Positions 20,787 through 30,890 of a DNA stretch of 64,000 nt are shown here, one piece after another. The translations under genes and the position numbers were made by a program. Numbering within the stretch: position 1 is the stretch's first letter; each line of letters opens with the position of its first letter. The notes beneath the pieces were generated by a model, which saw only the letters and a list, made by a program, of their open reading frames with translations, ran no database searches and was not told where the DNA came from. Origin of the DNA: Puccinia triticina (taxonomy: Eukaryota; Basidiomycota; Pucciniomycetes; Pucciniales; Pucciniaceae); assembly GCF_026914185.1 (NCBI RefSeq), contig NC_070561.1:2976001-3040000 (forward strand), read 5' to 3'.

Positions 20787-23346
20787 CTAACCAATTCCAA
20801 CAAGGAGCTTTGGGCAGTTGAAGTTTGTTTGAAGTTGTCCAAAGCGGTCAGGCGGAATCTTTAGTGATGGTTGAACAAGGAGCTTTCTAATTGAGTAAAA
20901 TAAGTAAATAATTTGATTCTTTTGTTGTCCAAGTTGATATAGATTGTTGAATGATCTTTCCAGCTCTTGTTTAGGTTCTGAATGGTCTTCATTGAGTTTG
21001 CCACTTGAATTTGTTTTTGTTGAGTTAATATCTGGTGGTACCGGCGCAGGCGGCAAGATAAAAATGTCTTCAGAGGATGTACAGATTGGATTTGGGCTGG
21101 TTGAAAATTGTGATTCTGTTGGGTTAAGATCTGCAGTAGTACTAATACTTGGGTTGCATATACTGATGTTCTTGCCTTCAATTTCTACAGGGTCTGCATC
21201 TGTGGGTCCTGGGGCTTGAAGGGACAGTTTGTTGAAAGATTCTTCTTCTTGTTGATCCAAGTGAGGTTTAAAGAGGTGCTTGTTGAAAATCTTACTTCCC
21301 GGTTTGTTGATATCTTCAATCAAAACTATAGCCGGAACGTGAGAAAATTGAGAATCCTGAACTGTTGTTTCTGTAAGGATAGAATCTTCAATTTGTGAGT
21401 CATGGGTGTTAAGTTGATGTGTCTGACAATCCACAGTTTGCTTTTGTTGAATAGATTGATACAAAATTCCTTCCTGATCCATGCTGATTGCCATATCCAC
21501 ATCATTGGAGCCAGATTCTGGTATGTCAATAACAAAGTGTTTAAGCTCCATTGGTGTATCCATTAAGTTTGACACTGTTTTCTGGTTTACCACCATATCC
21601 TGTAGATGAATTGTTGAGGTTGCTTGTTCAAAAACCAATTCCTGAGAGTAAGTTTCCGTTTCCGTAATAGGTTCTGAATTATCTGTTATTGGTTCCAAAA
21701 CATCCATAACAGGTTGTGTGATTTCCATGGCCGGTTCATGTTCACTTGGTTCTTCTGTGAATTTGAGTTGCTGGTTGTAATCCAGAGGTAAGTCTAGCGC
21801 CTTTGCTTGTTTTTGGAGTTCCACAAGTTCTTGCTGCAGAGTTTGGATTTGTTTCCAGAAGTATTCCTCTATCTGTATAACTTCCATTTCCGCAGTGGCA
21901 ACCAGGTGATTCCATTCGGTCACTTCATATTTCCCACTTTTCCCTTTTTGAAGCTGGCCATTGTTGAATAAGGTTTGTTTGATGTTTTCCTGACTTTCTC
22001 TTGAAAAGGAACTTAAGAATAAAACACTGGCTTCTTCTTTCTTCCAAACCTGGTAGGATTCCATCATGTAATCAAGTATTGTGTTGAATTTTCCAAGATA
22101 TCTTCTGTAAGCCTGGTAGTTTAAGATTCCTTGTTGGGCCTGTTGTTAAGCTACCTTGAATAGATCCTTCTTGGTGTACAAAACTGAAGCATCAAATTCT
22201 CCCCAGGTGTCAATCATTGCTGTACGCAGGGTATCCCAGTCACATTCTTCGTAACCGTCCATATCCTCGATTTGGCACTTCAGTTCCTCAGTCCGTATGA
22301 ATCGTCCAATCTGAAGAGCTCTTTGGAATTTTGTTGAACCAAACCAATCTGCTGCCCTTTCGTATCTCCGTAGGAATTCAAAGAATCAATTTCCATTGTA
22401 GAATAATTCATTGTCATCAATCATTCCTGGTGGGTAATTGGATTCTTGGTATGATAGACTTGGTTGTTGATAAGGTATTGGTTGATGTTGGTAATATGTT
22501 GTTTGTTGATGTTGATGATGTTCTGAATGTTGTATTTGTTGAAATTGGTGTTGATATATAGGTTCTTGAATGGCTTCATTCTTGTTGATTCCATAAGCAG
22601 ATGGTTGTTGATGTGACACAGTGCCAACGGTGGGTCGCTACTTTACTCTACGATAACCGGGGCTGTAGAGTAAAGTAGCGAGCTACGCCTAACATTTTTA
22701 CAGTTATTGTTAACGCTAGCGCGCGGATCGCCGCGTCACGGTTATCGTAACTGGCCTTTTTTTGTACAGCCGTTACTAGTAAAGTAACGTGTTATCGAGA
22801 AAATTAACATTTTATTAAGCAATTAAGGGTCAAATTGGCCCTTATCAAGCAGAGAAACCCTTTATTGAGCAGTGAAAGGCCAAATCAGCCCTGAAATGGC
22901 CTTTTCTTGCTCAATATGTTGATAAATACCTGCTGCGCTGCCCATAGATATCGTAGCGGCCTTGAAAAAAAAACACCCGCCCGGTGCAATATCGATATCG
23001 CACCACATTTCCCCATTGCTACCGGTCCGGTTAGCGTAAAGGGACCAAAAATCGCTACGATAACGTTACGATATCGATAACCGTAAATTAGCGACCCACC
23101 GTTGACAGTGCCTCTGAGTGGAATATTCTGGTTTTGTTGAGTTTCATCTGAGTCACGTAAGTGTTCTTCAGCAGGACCTCTGAATTGATTGTCTCGTCCT
23201 TTCCCTTTGTCTTTCCTTGGCCAAGTTGACATTGTATTTTCTATATTCCTAATCATAGCTGGAGTTCCTGTAAAAGGTCTTGTCCTTGAAGTGGTTCTTG
23301 AATTAATTGTATCTTCAAAATCTGGTATGCCAAACGCTATATTCAT
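20787..23346 (-). pseudogene. Ty3/gypsy gag protein, interrupted by a MITE
   Basis: Capsid-type gag of the LTR retrotransposon, reading on minus from 23346. Early part: RDNQFRGPAEE and a Gln/His/Tyr-rich segment; then FLRRYERAADWFGS, IGRFIRTEEL and MDGYEECDWDTLR...MIDTWGE, a block usual in rust gypsy gag; then WKKEEASVLFLSSFSRESQ and a long acidic, Pro/Ser-rich tail with no zinc knuckle and no pol fusion. The MITE at 22625-23104 inserted within it; deleting MITE plus one target copy restores the frame. In addition TGA at 22386-22388 and TAA at 22146-22148 interrupt translation. The uninterrupted 3' part (22067-20787, 426 codons) is unusually long and open for a dead gag. Confidence 0.82.
22625..23104. 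mobile_element. MITE of the CAASGGTGGGC family, copy 2
   Basis: A 480-bp element with perfect 16-bp ends CAACGGTGGGTCGCTA, flanked by the 7-bp duplication ACAGTGC (22618-22624 and 23105-23111). It interrupts a gag frame, which proves the insertion and its limits. The interior is built of repeated GATAACCG/TAACG/GTAGCG-like words. No ORF. Confidence 0.9.
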
Positions 23347-23379
23347 GTTGATTGTTGTTGATCTCTTAGTTTCATAATT

Positions 23380-24087
23380 TAACTATCCGCTGCTAACTGT
23401 TACTGTGCTCTGAAAAAGAAACAATAATCTCTGGTCTCTGGTTTCTTTACCAGGGCAAATTGGGGGGGTTCTTTTCTGAAAAAAATTACTCATCAATCTG
23501 GGAAGTACTGTAGAACAGTCCACTGATTTATCCAGCTACTTAGGGTCTCTTTCCCGTCTTCTCAAAAATAAATCTGTCTGCACCTTGAGTAGTTCCAAAG
23601 TTCTTTTTAACAGTGTCCTAACTTATCCAGCTACTTAGGGTCTTGTTCTCGTCTTCTCAAAAATAAGTTGGCCTGCTTCTTCAAGAATCTTGGCTCAGAA
23701 TTGTAGTAAGTTTGTTCCTTTTTCAGAGGTTTGTGATTGTTTGGTTGGATGGTTCTAAATCTTGACTAGTCGTTCAACAGAATAACTGAATATGCCGTTG
23801 AGTGTTGTAGGTTTGTCGACCAATTTGATTCCTTTCGCCGCTCAAAGTCAAGATGTGTGGACAGGTCTTTTTGGTTTGAGTTGAAATTGGTTCCTGGGAT
23901 GGTTCAAAAGTTGACTAGTTGTCCAATGGAATAAATGAATATGCCACTGTCCATACTAGAGTTGTTGATGGGCTTGGTCCTTTTCACCGGCAAAGTTGAG
24001 TTCCTTTGATGATTACTTTGGGTTGGATTGAAGTTTGTTACACGTGGTTGATCAAACAAGATTATCCAATCACGTTGGGGACTCCCT
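23380..24087 (-). repeat. Retrotransposon 5' leader with internal duplications
   Basis: Untranslated stretch between the 5' LTR and gag. TTATCCAGCTACTTAGGGTC occurs at about 23528 and 23624 with similar flanks (about 95-bp period), and a GACTAGT...GAATATGCC block occurs twice (about 23765 and 23914). A primer-binding site with the usual TGG right after the LTR was not evident. Confidence 0.65.
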
Positions 24088-25024
24088 TGTAAGACTCAAA
24101 AGTGGTCATGAAACCCTTTTGCTGAATGGTGAAGGGTATGATGGAGTTGCAAGCTCTGCCCTTCTGTTATCAGTCAACAAGACCCACCAAGCTCAGCTTG
24201 GCAAGTTTTATTAAGTGATAGGTCTGGTCTGTTCCAGATGAAATCTGTTTGACTGGCAACGTGTAAGAGTGTTAATTACTTTGTTATAAGGGTCGAATTG
24301 TTGTTATAAGGGTTGATTTATTGTTATAAGGGTTTTAGGATTTGAGTGTGGATGAGTGTTGGGTGACTTGTGAGTTCTGGGTGAGGAACTGGGGAGCAGG
24401 CCACTGGGGGTGGAGAGAGCTCCTTTTATAGACAAAAGCGGAGCCCCAAAGGGGCTTGTGGGTTAGGGTTTCAGCTAATCTAGACAACAGGGTGAGGGAT
24501 TTTAGCTGGTGGGAGTAGATACAAATGATGTCATAACCCCTCAGGGGCGCATGGATGGTGTCAGAATATACAAAAGAACCTTCTAACGCATGCATGAGAT
24601 GACAGTAGACTGCATGAGCTGTCATACAGGGGGAATTAGTGTTTACACAAAGTCTGAGGCTGCAGAAACAGTGTAAATGATGTCATACTATGTATATAAA
24701 GGAGTGTATGTAGTTAATATGCAATGAGTGTAGCCTCATGGGGAGATGTATGTTTGTATCCTGTGATGTGTATATGTGTACTAATGTGAAACTTGGGTTG
24801 GGGCAGGTGACAGCTGGGTTACTGGGGCTGGCCGTGTGATAGGTGTCCATGAGATGTAACTTCCACACTAGAGGGGGTCCAGGGGTGCTTCCAGTGGTGA
24901 CTAGGGGTGAAATTGGCCGTAGAATTCATTTCTGGGGTCCATTTAATGGTATCTTGAGGCCTAGTATGAGCAATTATGTGGCATAGAAAAAACTTTTTAT
25001 TTTTCCACTTTTCCGTCTACCACA
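24088..25024 (-). repeat. 5' LTR of the gag-only retrotransposon
   Basis: 937 bp, near-identical to the left copy after removal of its insert. On minus it contains TATAAAAGGAGC (about 24420-24431), a plausible promoter reading towards gag. Confidence 0.88.
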
Positions 25025-25305
25025 CCGTCTACCACAGCAGGCACAGCTCCCCACTCAAATGTATGCACCAAACACAGCTGACATAAGCTGCAGTTGCATA
25101 CACCATACTTACACAGCAATTAAGCCCACACCAATGCTGTTGACCACCTGGATTAGCGCTAATCCCGGAGTAAGCTAATTGGCTACTCCTTGAGTTACAC
25201 CTGCACCAATGCGGATGCTCTTAGGCGCTAAAAAACCTAACATTGACTGTTGGAGGCGCCATAGTTGGGTGGCCGGCCGAACCCATTTACACCCTGAGTT
25301 ACAGG

Positions 25306-25626
25306 AGTGTGCCAGGGGGGGGGGGGGGGGAAGGCTGACCTCTTTCCACAGATTGTGAGACAAGATGTATAAGTAGCGCAGTGCCAGCAGGCGTGCTGAA
25401 GCGTGCTTGTGACGGGCTCAAGAGAACTGCCTGGACTCCGCCCAAAAACAAACAGGCAAGGGGCACATAATTATGTGCAGCAAGTTTTCGTGACAAAGCT
25501 ACATCCTTTGCCTGTTTTAATGAGCTGATGCTATCAAAAATCACAAAAACCCTTTTGTAAAAAAAATCAAAAGCATGTTGATCTTCCAATGCTAAGACCA
25601 CATTTTGTTGCACCCAAAGGTCCATA
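25306..25626. other. Spacer downstream of the OTU ORF
   Basis: Remainder of a 28-bp unit, a run of 14 G residues (about 25317-25330), then AT-balanced DNA in which the minus strand stays open in a second frame. No separate gene supported. Confidence 0.4.
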
Positions 25627-26748
25627 CTACAAACGTGGAGAGCGTAGTTGACAAGTTGAGCCAACACGGTCTATCAGTTTATTTTTTGCCATCTTGACGA
25701 GTAAGCTGTCACCACAATTGATGGGCAAAGATGAATTGGATGCCATTAGTGTACGGAGATGTCCAGAATCGATCAAGGGATTTTCAAAGTAGAAATCCAT
25801 TGACAAATCAAGCAGGGAAGGATCTAAGGAAAGAAAACAATGAGCAACACAGATTTTTGACCCAGCCACCATAAACTTACCATGGGAGGCCACATAATTT
25901 ACCCACTCAGTGACCTTTAATGGCTTATCACCAAAATATGAAGGGGCTGTTGTGTTGTGGTTAGGGCTGCGATTGTGCTGAGACAAGCAAGGGAGTAGTT
26001 TTACCAGATTTTTGAGGTTGGCTTCACAGTTACTTGGCCTCAGATACCAAGAATAGTTATAGTGAAGTTCAACAGTGTCATCCTTGAAGCAGGCTTGTTG
26101 AGTAAACTCAGATAACAGTTTTGAAGATAGGACACTCAACTTTTTTACCCCAGTAGGAGATCTGAGAGTTGATTGGTCAAGACCACGGCTTGGAGTGTGC
26201 TGCAGGGCGGGTTGTGGGGTAAAAAGCAACTCGTCATAGAGAGCCTGGCCCTTTTCTACAAAAGTTAACCAGCGTTCAGCAGCCTTGACTGTAAAGCTGA
26301 GCACTCGGATTGGAGGGGGGATTGGTTTAACCCCATCTCTCCCCTTCATGCTAGCTAAAACCCAGTGATTACCATTCACAAAGAGCAGATAAATTGGCTC
26401 AGGACATCCGGAGTCTTCTGGAGCCAGTCGCAGGGGGAGATAAGAGCTACTGCTGCCAGACAAAAGAAATGCATAGGGTCTGACATACAGATTAGCAAGA
26501 ATTTGGCCGTGTGCCAACTTGCTGAGCCACTTTGAAGACGGAATTGTTGATTCTTCCTTGTTTACCTTCAGGCCATCAATTATTGTGTTGATTTGCTGCT
26601 TGCCGCCCTGTAACTTTGAATAAGTCTCCCAATTATCTTGTACCTCCTTGAGCATCTCCTTGCGGACCCGGGACCATCCAGTGTTGTCATAGCCAAGTGC
26701 TTTTGCCACGCAGTGAAAGCCGCGATTGCAATCTGGAGGCGGATGCAC
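25627..26748 (-). pseudogene. OTU-domain cysteine protease-like ORF (transposon-type)
   Basis: An open frame of 373 codons on minus. The start matches an OTU (ovarian-tumour type) protease: DCNRGFHCVAKALGY...WSRVRKEML, followed by PSSKWLSKLAHGQILANLY and PIYLLFVNGNHWVLA, the block that carries the catalytic His. The active OTU motif is D-G-N-C-G-F; here it reads D-C-N-R-G-F, so the catalytic Cys is gone. The sequence before this motif is replaced by a 28-bp hairpin repeat, so the N-terminus is missing. In rust genomes such OTU domains often belong to Mutator-like transposons; no MULE transposase is seen here. The C-terminal 200 residues have no motif I recognise. Likely a transposon remnant rather than a deubiquitinase. 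Confidence 0.65.
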
Positions 26749-26790
26749 ACTCCGTTACAGGAGTGTGCCAATCCACACTCTGTCACAGGG
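26744..26790. repeat. 28-bp hairpin repeat, second site
   Basis: About one and a half units of the repeat found at 6541-7049, with CACACTCCGTTACAGGAGTG and CACACTCTGTCACAGGG. It abuts the truncated OTU motif. Confidence 0.75.
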
Positions 26791-29036
26791 CATGAAACAA
26801 GTATGAATCAAGTCAAAAAATGTATGAATTTTGGTGAAATTCTGGATTTTACATTACCCCCATTTATAGGGGGTTTTGAGGGTCCTCTCTTTCCCCACCG
26901 CGCGGGCTGTATGTTGGCCAATTGGACTTTTTGAAACCTTCTGAGGTGGGAAGGTTTCACAGGATAGGGCAATAGGGTTAGGGTTGTCGGCGCCATGGGG
27001 TAAGGCCCGCCAAAGTGCACTGTGGTGATTTATATAGGCATGCATGGTAGAATGTCCACTCGGGGATAGCGCGGGTGGGAATGCACAGAGCGGCTCAGGC
27101 AGAGTGCATTCCGGTGAAATAAGCACTGAGGATGATGTCAGAAAAGCACGCTAAGAAAGCTTACAGAAAGTCACGCGCAGACTGGAATGCACGGATTGCG
27201 GATTGCAGATTTCGGATCGGGTATTTGGATTGGAGCGGAAATACAGGGCTGGACTGCGGCGGACTACACACATGGACTGGTGGCAGCGGCGCGTCAGCGG
27301 GTGAGCCACGACAGCCAAAGCGGGTGGAACTGGGGTGGAGGCGGTGGTGAGAGACTGACTGGCGGGGGCTAGACAGAGGACGGTGGGAGGTCAAGCGTTG
27401 GAGTTGAGCGGAGTCTGGGAGAATGACATGCGGAAAAGCGGGCGGAGCTGGAGGACTAGTGCGGGAAAGTGTCAGAAGTGCGGGATTGGGTTGGAATGGT
27501 AACGTGCGTGGAGGGAAGGACGGGAAAAGGCTCATGGATTTCTCTTCTCTTTCCTCATCCTATTATCCTATCATCGGGGACGGATTACTCATCATTGTAC
27601 TTACACTTACAGACATACTAAAGTATTAGGAGAGTTATACGGACCTTATCTTTGCTTGGAGAGCTACTTACGGATTCTGTGCTTGCGGAGTGCAGAGCTT
27701 TATTCACTTGCGGATTATTATGCTATAGATCAGGCTCAGAGAGGAGCGTTGAAGGCTAGCGGATAGTAGCAGTGCAGAGCCAAGTTGCCAATAATCACAC
27801 AGCCCGGACACAAATATTCTTGAAGAAGGCGGTTAGTGGACATTTCCACCGTCACACCAACCTTTATTCTCACAGCGCGCACCAGGGGGCCCAAAAATCT
27901 CAAAAACAGGGGTCGGCACGCCCCTGCTGATATACCCTACTTTATGAGAGAAGGGTACAAAAACGTTTCCCCAAAGAGCAAATCCAAGAAGTTTCAGCAA
28001 GAAAAGTGCTTTTGTGGATAATATAATTGATTTCAACATGTGAGAAAACCAACCTCAGACATCTGAAAGAGCTACTAACCTTGACTGCAGCATCCAGGAA
28101 AAACCTGCTGATTCCAAATGCCCTTTTTGGTCTGACCCTCAATCCATTTCCCTTATTATTTCAACTTTATTCACTTGATCTATTGCCACATAAGATTTTG
28201 AAATTTCATGGAAATATACACAACGGCTGCAAGAAAATTTTCTTGTTACTGATGTGAAAAGTTTTGGGTTTTCAAGTGGTGTTTAAAAAGTTTTTTGGTT
28301 TGAGTTTGGTTCTGGGAAACGTTTTTGGGTGTGAAAAGTTTTGAAAAAGGTTTTCATGGTTCCAATGCAGTTATGGAAAAGTTTTGCAGTTTTCAAATGG
28401 TTTTTGGAAAAGTTTCCGGTTTGGAGATGGTTTTGCAAAAGTTTCTGCTCTCCCCCAACCATTTTGAAACGTTTCAGGAAGCTTATTAGTTTCCAGAAAT
28501 TTTTGGTCCAAACTTTTGCACCCAAACCTTTCAATCTGGTTCAAGATAAATTCTATTGAAAAGTTATCCAGACTGACAAAACGTTTCTGGATGGAAAAAG
28601 TTGTTTGGCCGCTCCAAAAAGCTGGCCAAAACTTTCCTTGAAAATAAAAAGTTTCTGAAACCACTTAAAGTGGTTATCTGGGAAGTTTCACCTTTCTTGG
28701 AAAGTTTCCAGATATCTTTGCATATCCAGCTTTCCCACAAGGCCAACCCAACCGGGCTCTTGGGATCCAAGTGCCCCACATTCTTTGACTTGAACCTTCT
28801 TTATTTACGGGATTACTGGCGGATTCTGTGTTTTACGGAGTGCGGAGCTTTATTCACTTGCGGATTATTATGCTATAGATCAGGCTCAGTCAGGAGCGCT
28901 GAAGGCTGGCGGATAGTAGCAGTGCAGAGCCAAGACACTGATAATCACTCAGCCTGGAAACATATATCTTGAAGAGGGCGGTTAGCGGACATTTCTACCC
29001 ACCAACCAGCTCTTATTCTCACACCGCTCCACTCAA
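26791..29036. repeat. Non-coding region with a 209-bp direct repeat
   Basis: 27671-27880 and 28820-29028 are near-identical (shared text includes CTATAGATCAGGCTCAG and GCGGATAGTAGCAGTGCAGAG) and both end in TTATTCTCACA. The spacer (27881-28819) is a degenerate repeat of TTTGGAAAAGTTT words, each tens of bases long, at 28260-28700. The pair could be the 3' parts of LTRs of a small retrotransposon (ends in CA), but no TG start, primer sites or target duplication were found. No gene supported. Confidence 0.6.
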
Positions 29037-29365
29037 TGTGACATTGAGTGGAACACCACTTGATGATAGACTTGTTCATTGAGTGGATACCCACTTCACT
29101 TGATGGCCAAGCCTATCATTGAGTGAAGTGGGTGTCCACTCAATGACCCTACTGCGTCTGGTCATTGAGTGGAGAGTGTATCCACTTGCTGACCAGGTCC
29201 CACCATTGAGTGGAGAGTGTATCCACTCACTGACCGGGTGCGGCCATTGAGTGTAGTGTGTAGCCACTTGATGACCCAACTGGGTCATTGAGTGGTGAGT
29301 ATTGGTTACAATTGGTTACAGTGAGCTGTGTATCCACTTGATGAGGTTGGTCATTGAGTGGGGTG
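29037..29365. repeat. 41-bp satellite with CATTGAGTGG/CCACTCAATG hairpins
   Basis: At least seven diverged units. The cleanest, at about 29162-29290, are 41 bp and start CATTGAGTGGAGAGTGTATC. Units contain the word and its complement, so neighbouring copies can fold into stems. AT/GC balanced, non-coding. Confidence 0.8.
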
Positions 29366-29408
29366 TATGTGTCAGCTGGCTACGCAGTGCAAGCCAGCCT
29401 AACACATA

Positions 29409-29759
29409 CAGCCATGTTAGAAAAGCTTGCTTTTGGGCAGGCCCAACTTCTGGGCTGCTGACTTCAGCCTCAAAGCCTGTATGTCAGGAATGCCATTGGA
29501 AGAAAAAACCTAGTTTCTTTGTTTTCCACTTTGGGGCCTTGAGGGCCCCACCATTGGATTCCTGGAGCAATTTTACTTCGATCCGGCCCTTCGCCGCCCC
29601 TGCCTCCCTCGCCTCTTGCCCGGCCCGGCACCCATGTCAAGCAAAACCGGCTGCCCAAACGGGTTTTGTCTGCCTGTACAGTGAAGCTGTACAGGCCTGT
29701 GGCTGAAATGCTGAAATTGTTTCAGCCACACGAGCTGGCAAGCTTTTCTAACATGGCTG
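29409..29759. mobile_element. Mariner-type MITE (TA target)
   Basis: A 351-bp element. Ends read CAGCCATGTTAGAAAAGCTT in both directions, flanked by TA at 29407-29408 and 29760-29761. No ORF. The terminal sequence differs from the large mariner at 10429. Confidence 0.88.
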
Positions 29760-29761
29760 TA

Positions 29762-30890
29762 AAAGCAATTATAAATAATAATAAATTAATATATCACATA
29801 TGAGTGACTAAGTAACAGTTTGATGACAGATATTGTGAGCCCCCTCCCAAAGTGTCACACAAATATCACAAGACACAGCGGGAGCCATATACTCCCGGCT
29901 CCTCCTCACCTACATATTGTGTTTTGCTTAATGGTTGGACTTCAAGAGTGAAGTTGAGTGCTATAGTTATGGGGTTGTCTGGCACAGCCCCAGTTTAATC
30001 TCCATCATTCTGCCATACAGAGCCCGCCTGTACCAAAGTGAAAATGATCATGATGATCTTTATTTCACAATGCAAGGCAAAAACAAAAAAAATGGAATTA
30101 TGGAATGCCATGATTTGTGCACAGCAACAGGACCATCTGTCCAAGCATTCTACAAAACACAATATGTCTTCTTTCTCTCTTCTCATTTCTCCTTCTATTT
30201 TACCTCAGTTGTAGATAGGAGAGATACTGATCTCTCAAAGCTAGCTCCTTCCCCTTTTGAAATAAATCACAGTTGGACACTAGAAACATCAAGACAAGTT
30301 TCTCAGGGCCTTTGCAAGTCTTTAGTGAAGAGTCCAAACGGGACTCTTAGTTTTTTTTTCTAGCCCGCGAACAAAAATCAGATCATTTTTCTTCCTTCTT
30401 GGCTGTCGTCTCCTCCCCTTTCGAAAGAAACCAATCAGCCTAATTAGCCTTTTTCTAACATTGATTGTCGCGCCTTGTGCCTTTTGACCTTCTCAACACT
30501 TCCTTTCCTTTTGACCCATTCAACCCTTGCCTCCTTTTTCCTAGCCACTCGAATATCAGTCGCCATTGATCCGTTGGATTTTGGGTATGACCGTCCCTGT
30601 CTCGATTCTATCCCATCAACTGATAATTGTTGATGCTGGAATCAATGCCCGAGGGGGAGCTGAAGAACCTTGAGAACACAGCTGTAGGATGCAGATAATT
30701 ATCCGGCTGGTTGGTAAGAATGCTTCTGCAAGGGATCTGGTAAACCGTAACGTCACGGGCCAGGATAACTATTTCAACCTATTTCAACTCCGCCTCCTCC
30801 AGGGGTGATGACATCATCGTCCTGAGCCGAGCTTGCTACATACACTCCGCTCAACCCTAAAAATCGAAATCGTCAGCAGCCCTCATCATC
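29762..30890. other. CAR1 upstream region
   Basis: No gene supported. Pyrimidine-rich from 30360 to 30550 and again before the start codon, as common in fungal promoters and 5' UTRs. Confidence 0.5.

Larger units (their letters stand above)
7397..25024 (-). mobile_element. Non-autonomous Ty3/gypsy-type LTR retrotransposon (gag only)
   Basis: Direct repeats at 7397-9354 and 24088-25024 begin TGTAAGACTCAAAAGTGG and end TCCGTCTACCACA on the plus strand. The gag frame, the purine-rich primer site and a TATAAAAG promoter in the LTR all read on minus, so the 5' LTR is the right-hand copy. No reverse transcriptase, RNase H or integrase is recognisable, so movement would need a partner element. The interior hosts a mariner element (10429-16040), a Helitron-like segment (from 16885) and a MITE (22625-23104). 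A clean 5-bp target duplication was not found (TGCGG left, CCGTC right; a 12-bp repeat of the LTR tail follows the right LTR). Confidence 0.85.
7225..25220. mobile_element. Tourist-like (Harbinger-type) MITE split by an LTR retrotransposon
   Basis: Ends GAGCATCCACATTGGT (7225) and ACCAATGCGGATGCTC (to 25220), flanked by TTA at 7222-7224 and 25221-25223. Remaining element sequence is 7225-7396 and 25025-25220, about 370 bp, with several internal GGAGTA/TACTCC inverted motifs. It is inserted in the hAT-like MITE and in turn hosts the LTR retrotransposon. Confidence 0.8.
7050..25297. mobile_element. hAT-like MITE split by about 18 kb of nested insertions
   Basis: Left end TCAGGGTGTAAAAGGGTT at 7050, right end ...ACCCATTTACACCCTGA at 25297, flanked by an 8-bp duplication GTTACAGG (7042-7049 and 25298-25305). 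The element proper is only about 175 bp on the left plus 77 bp on the right, rich in GGGTT/AACCC. The 8-bp duplication and ends resemble hAT MITEs, and the ends resemble the element at 32960-33858. The duplication lies within the 28-bp array. Confidence 0.82.
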
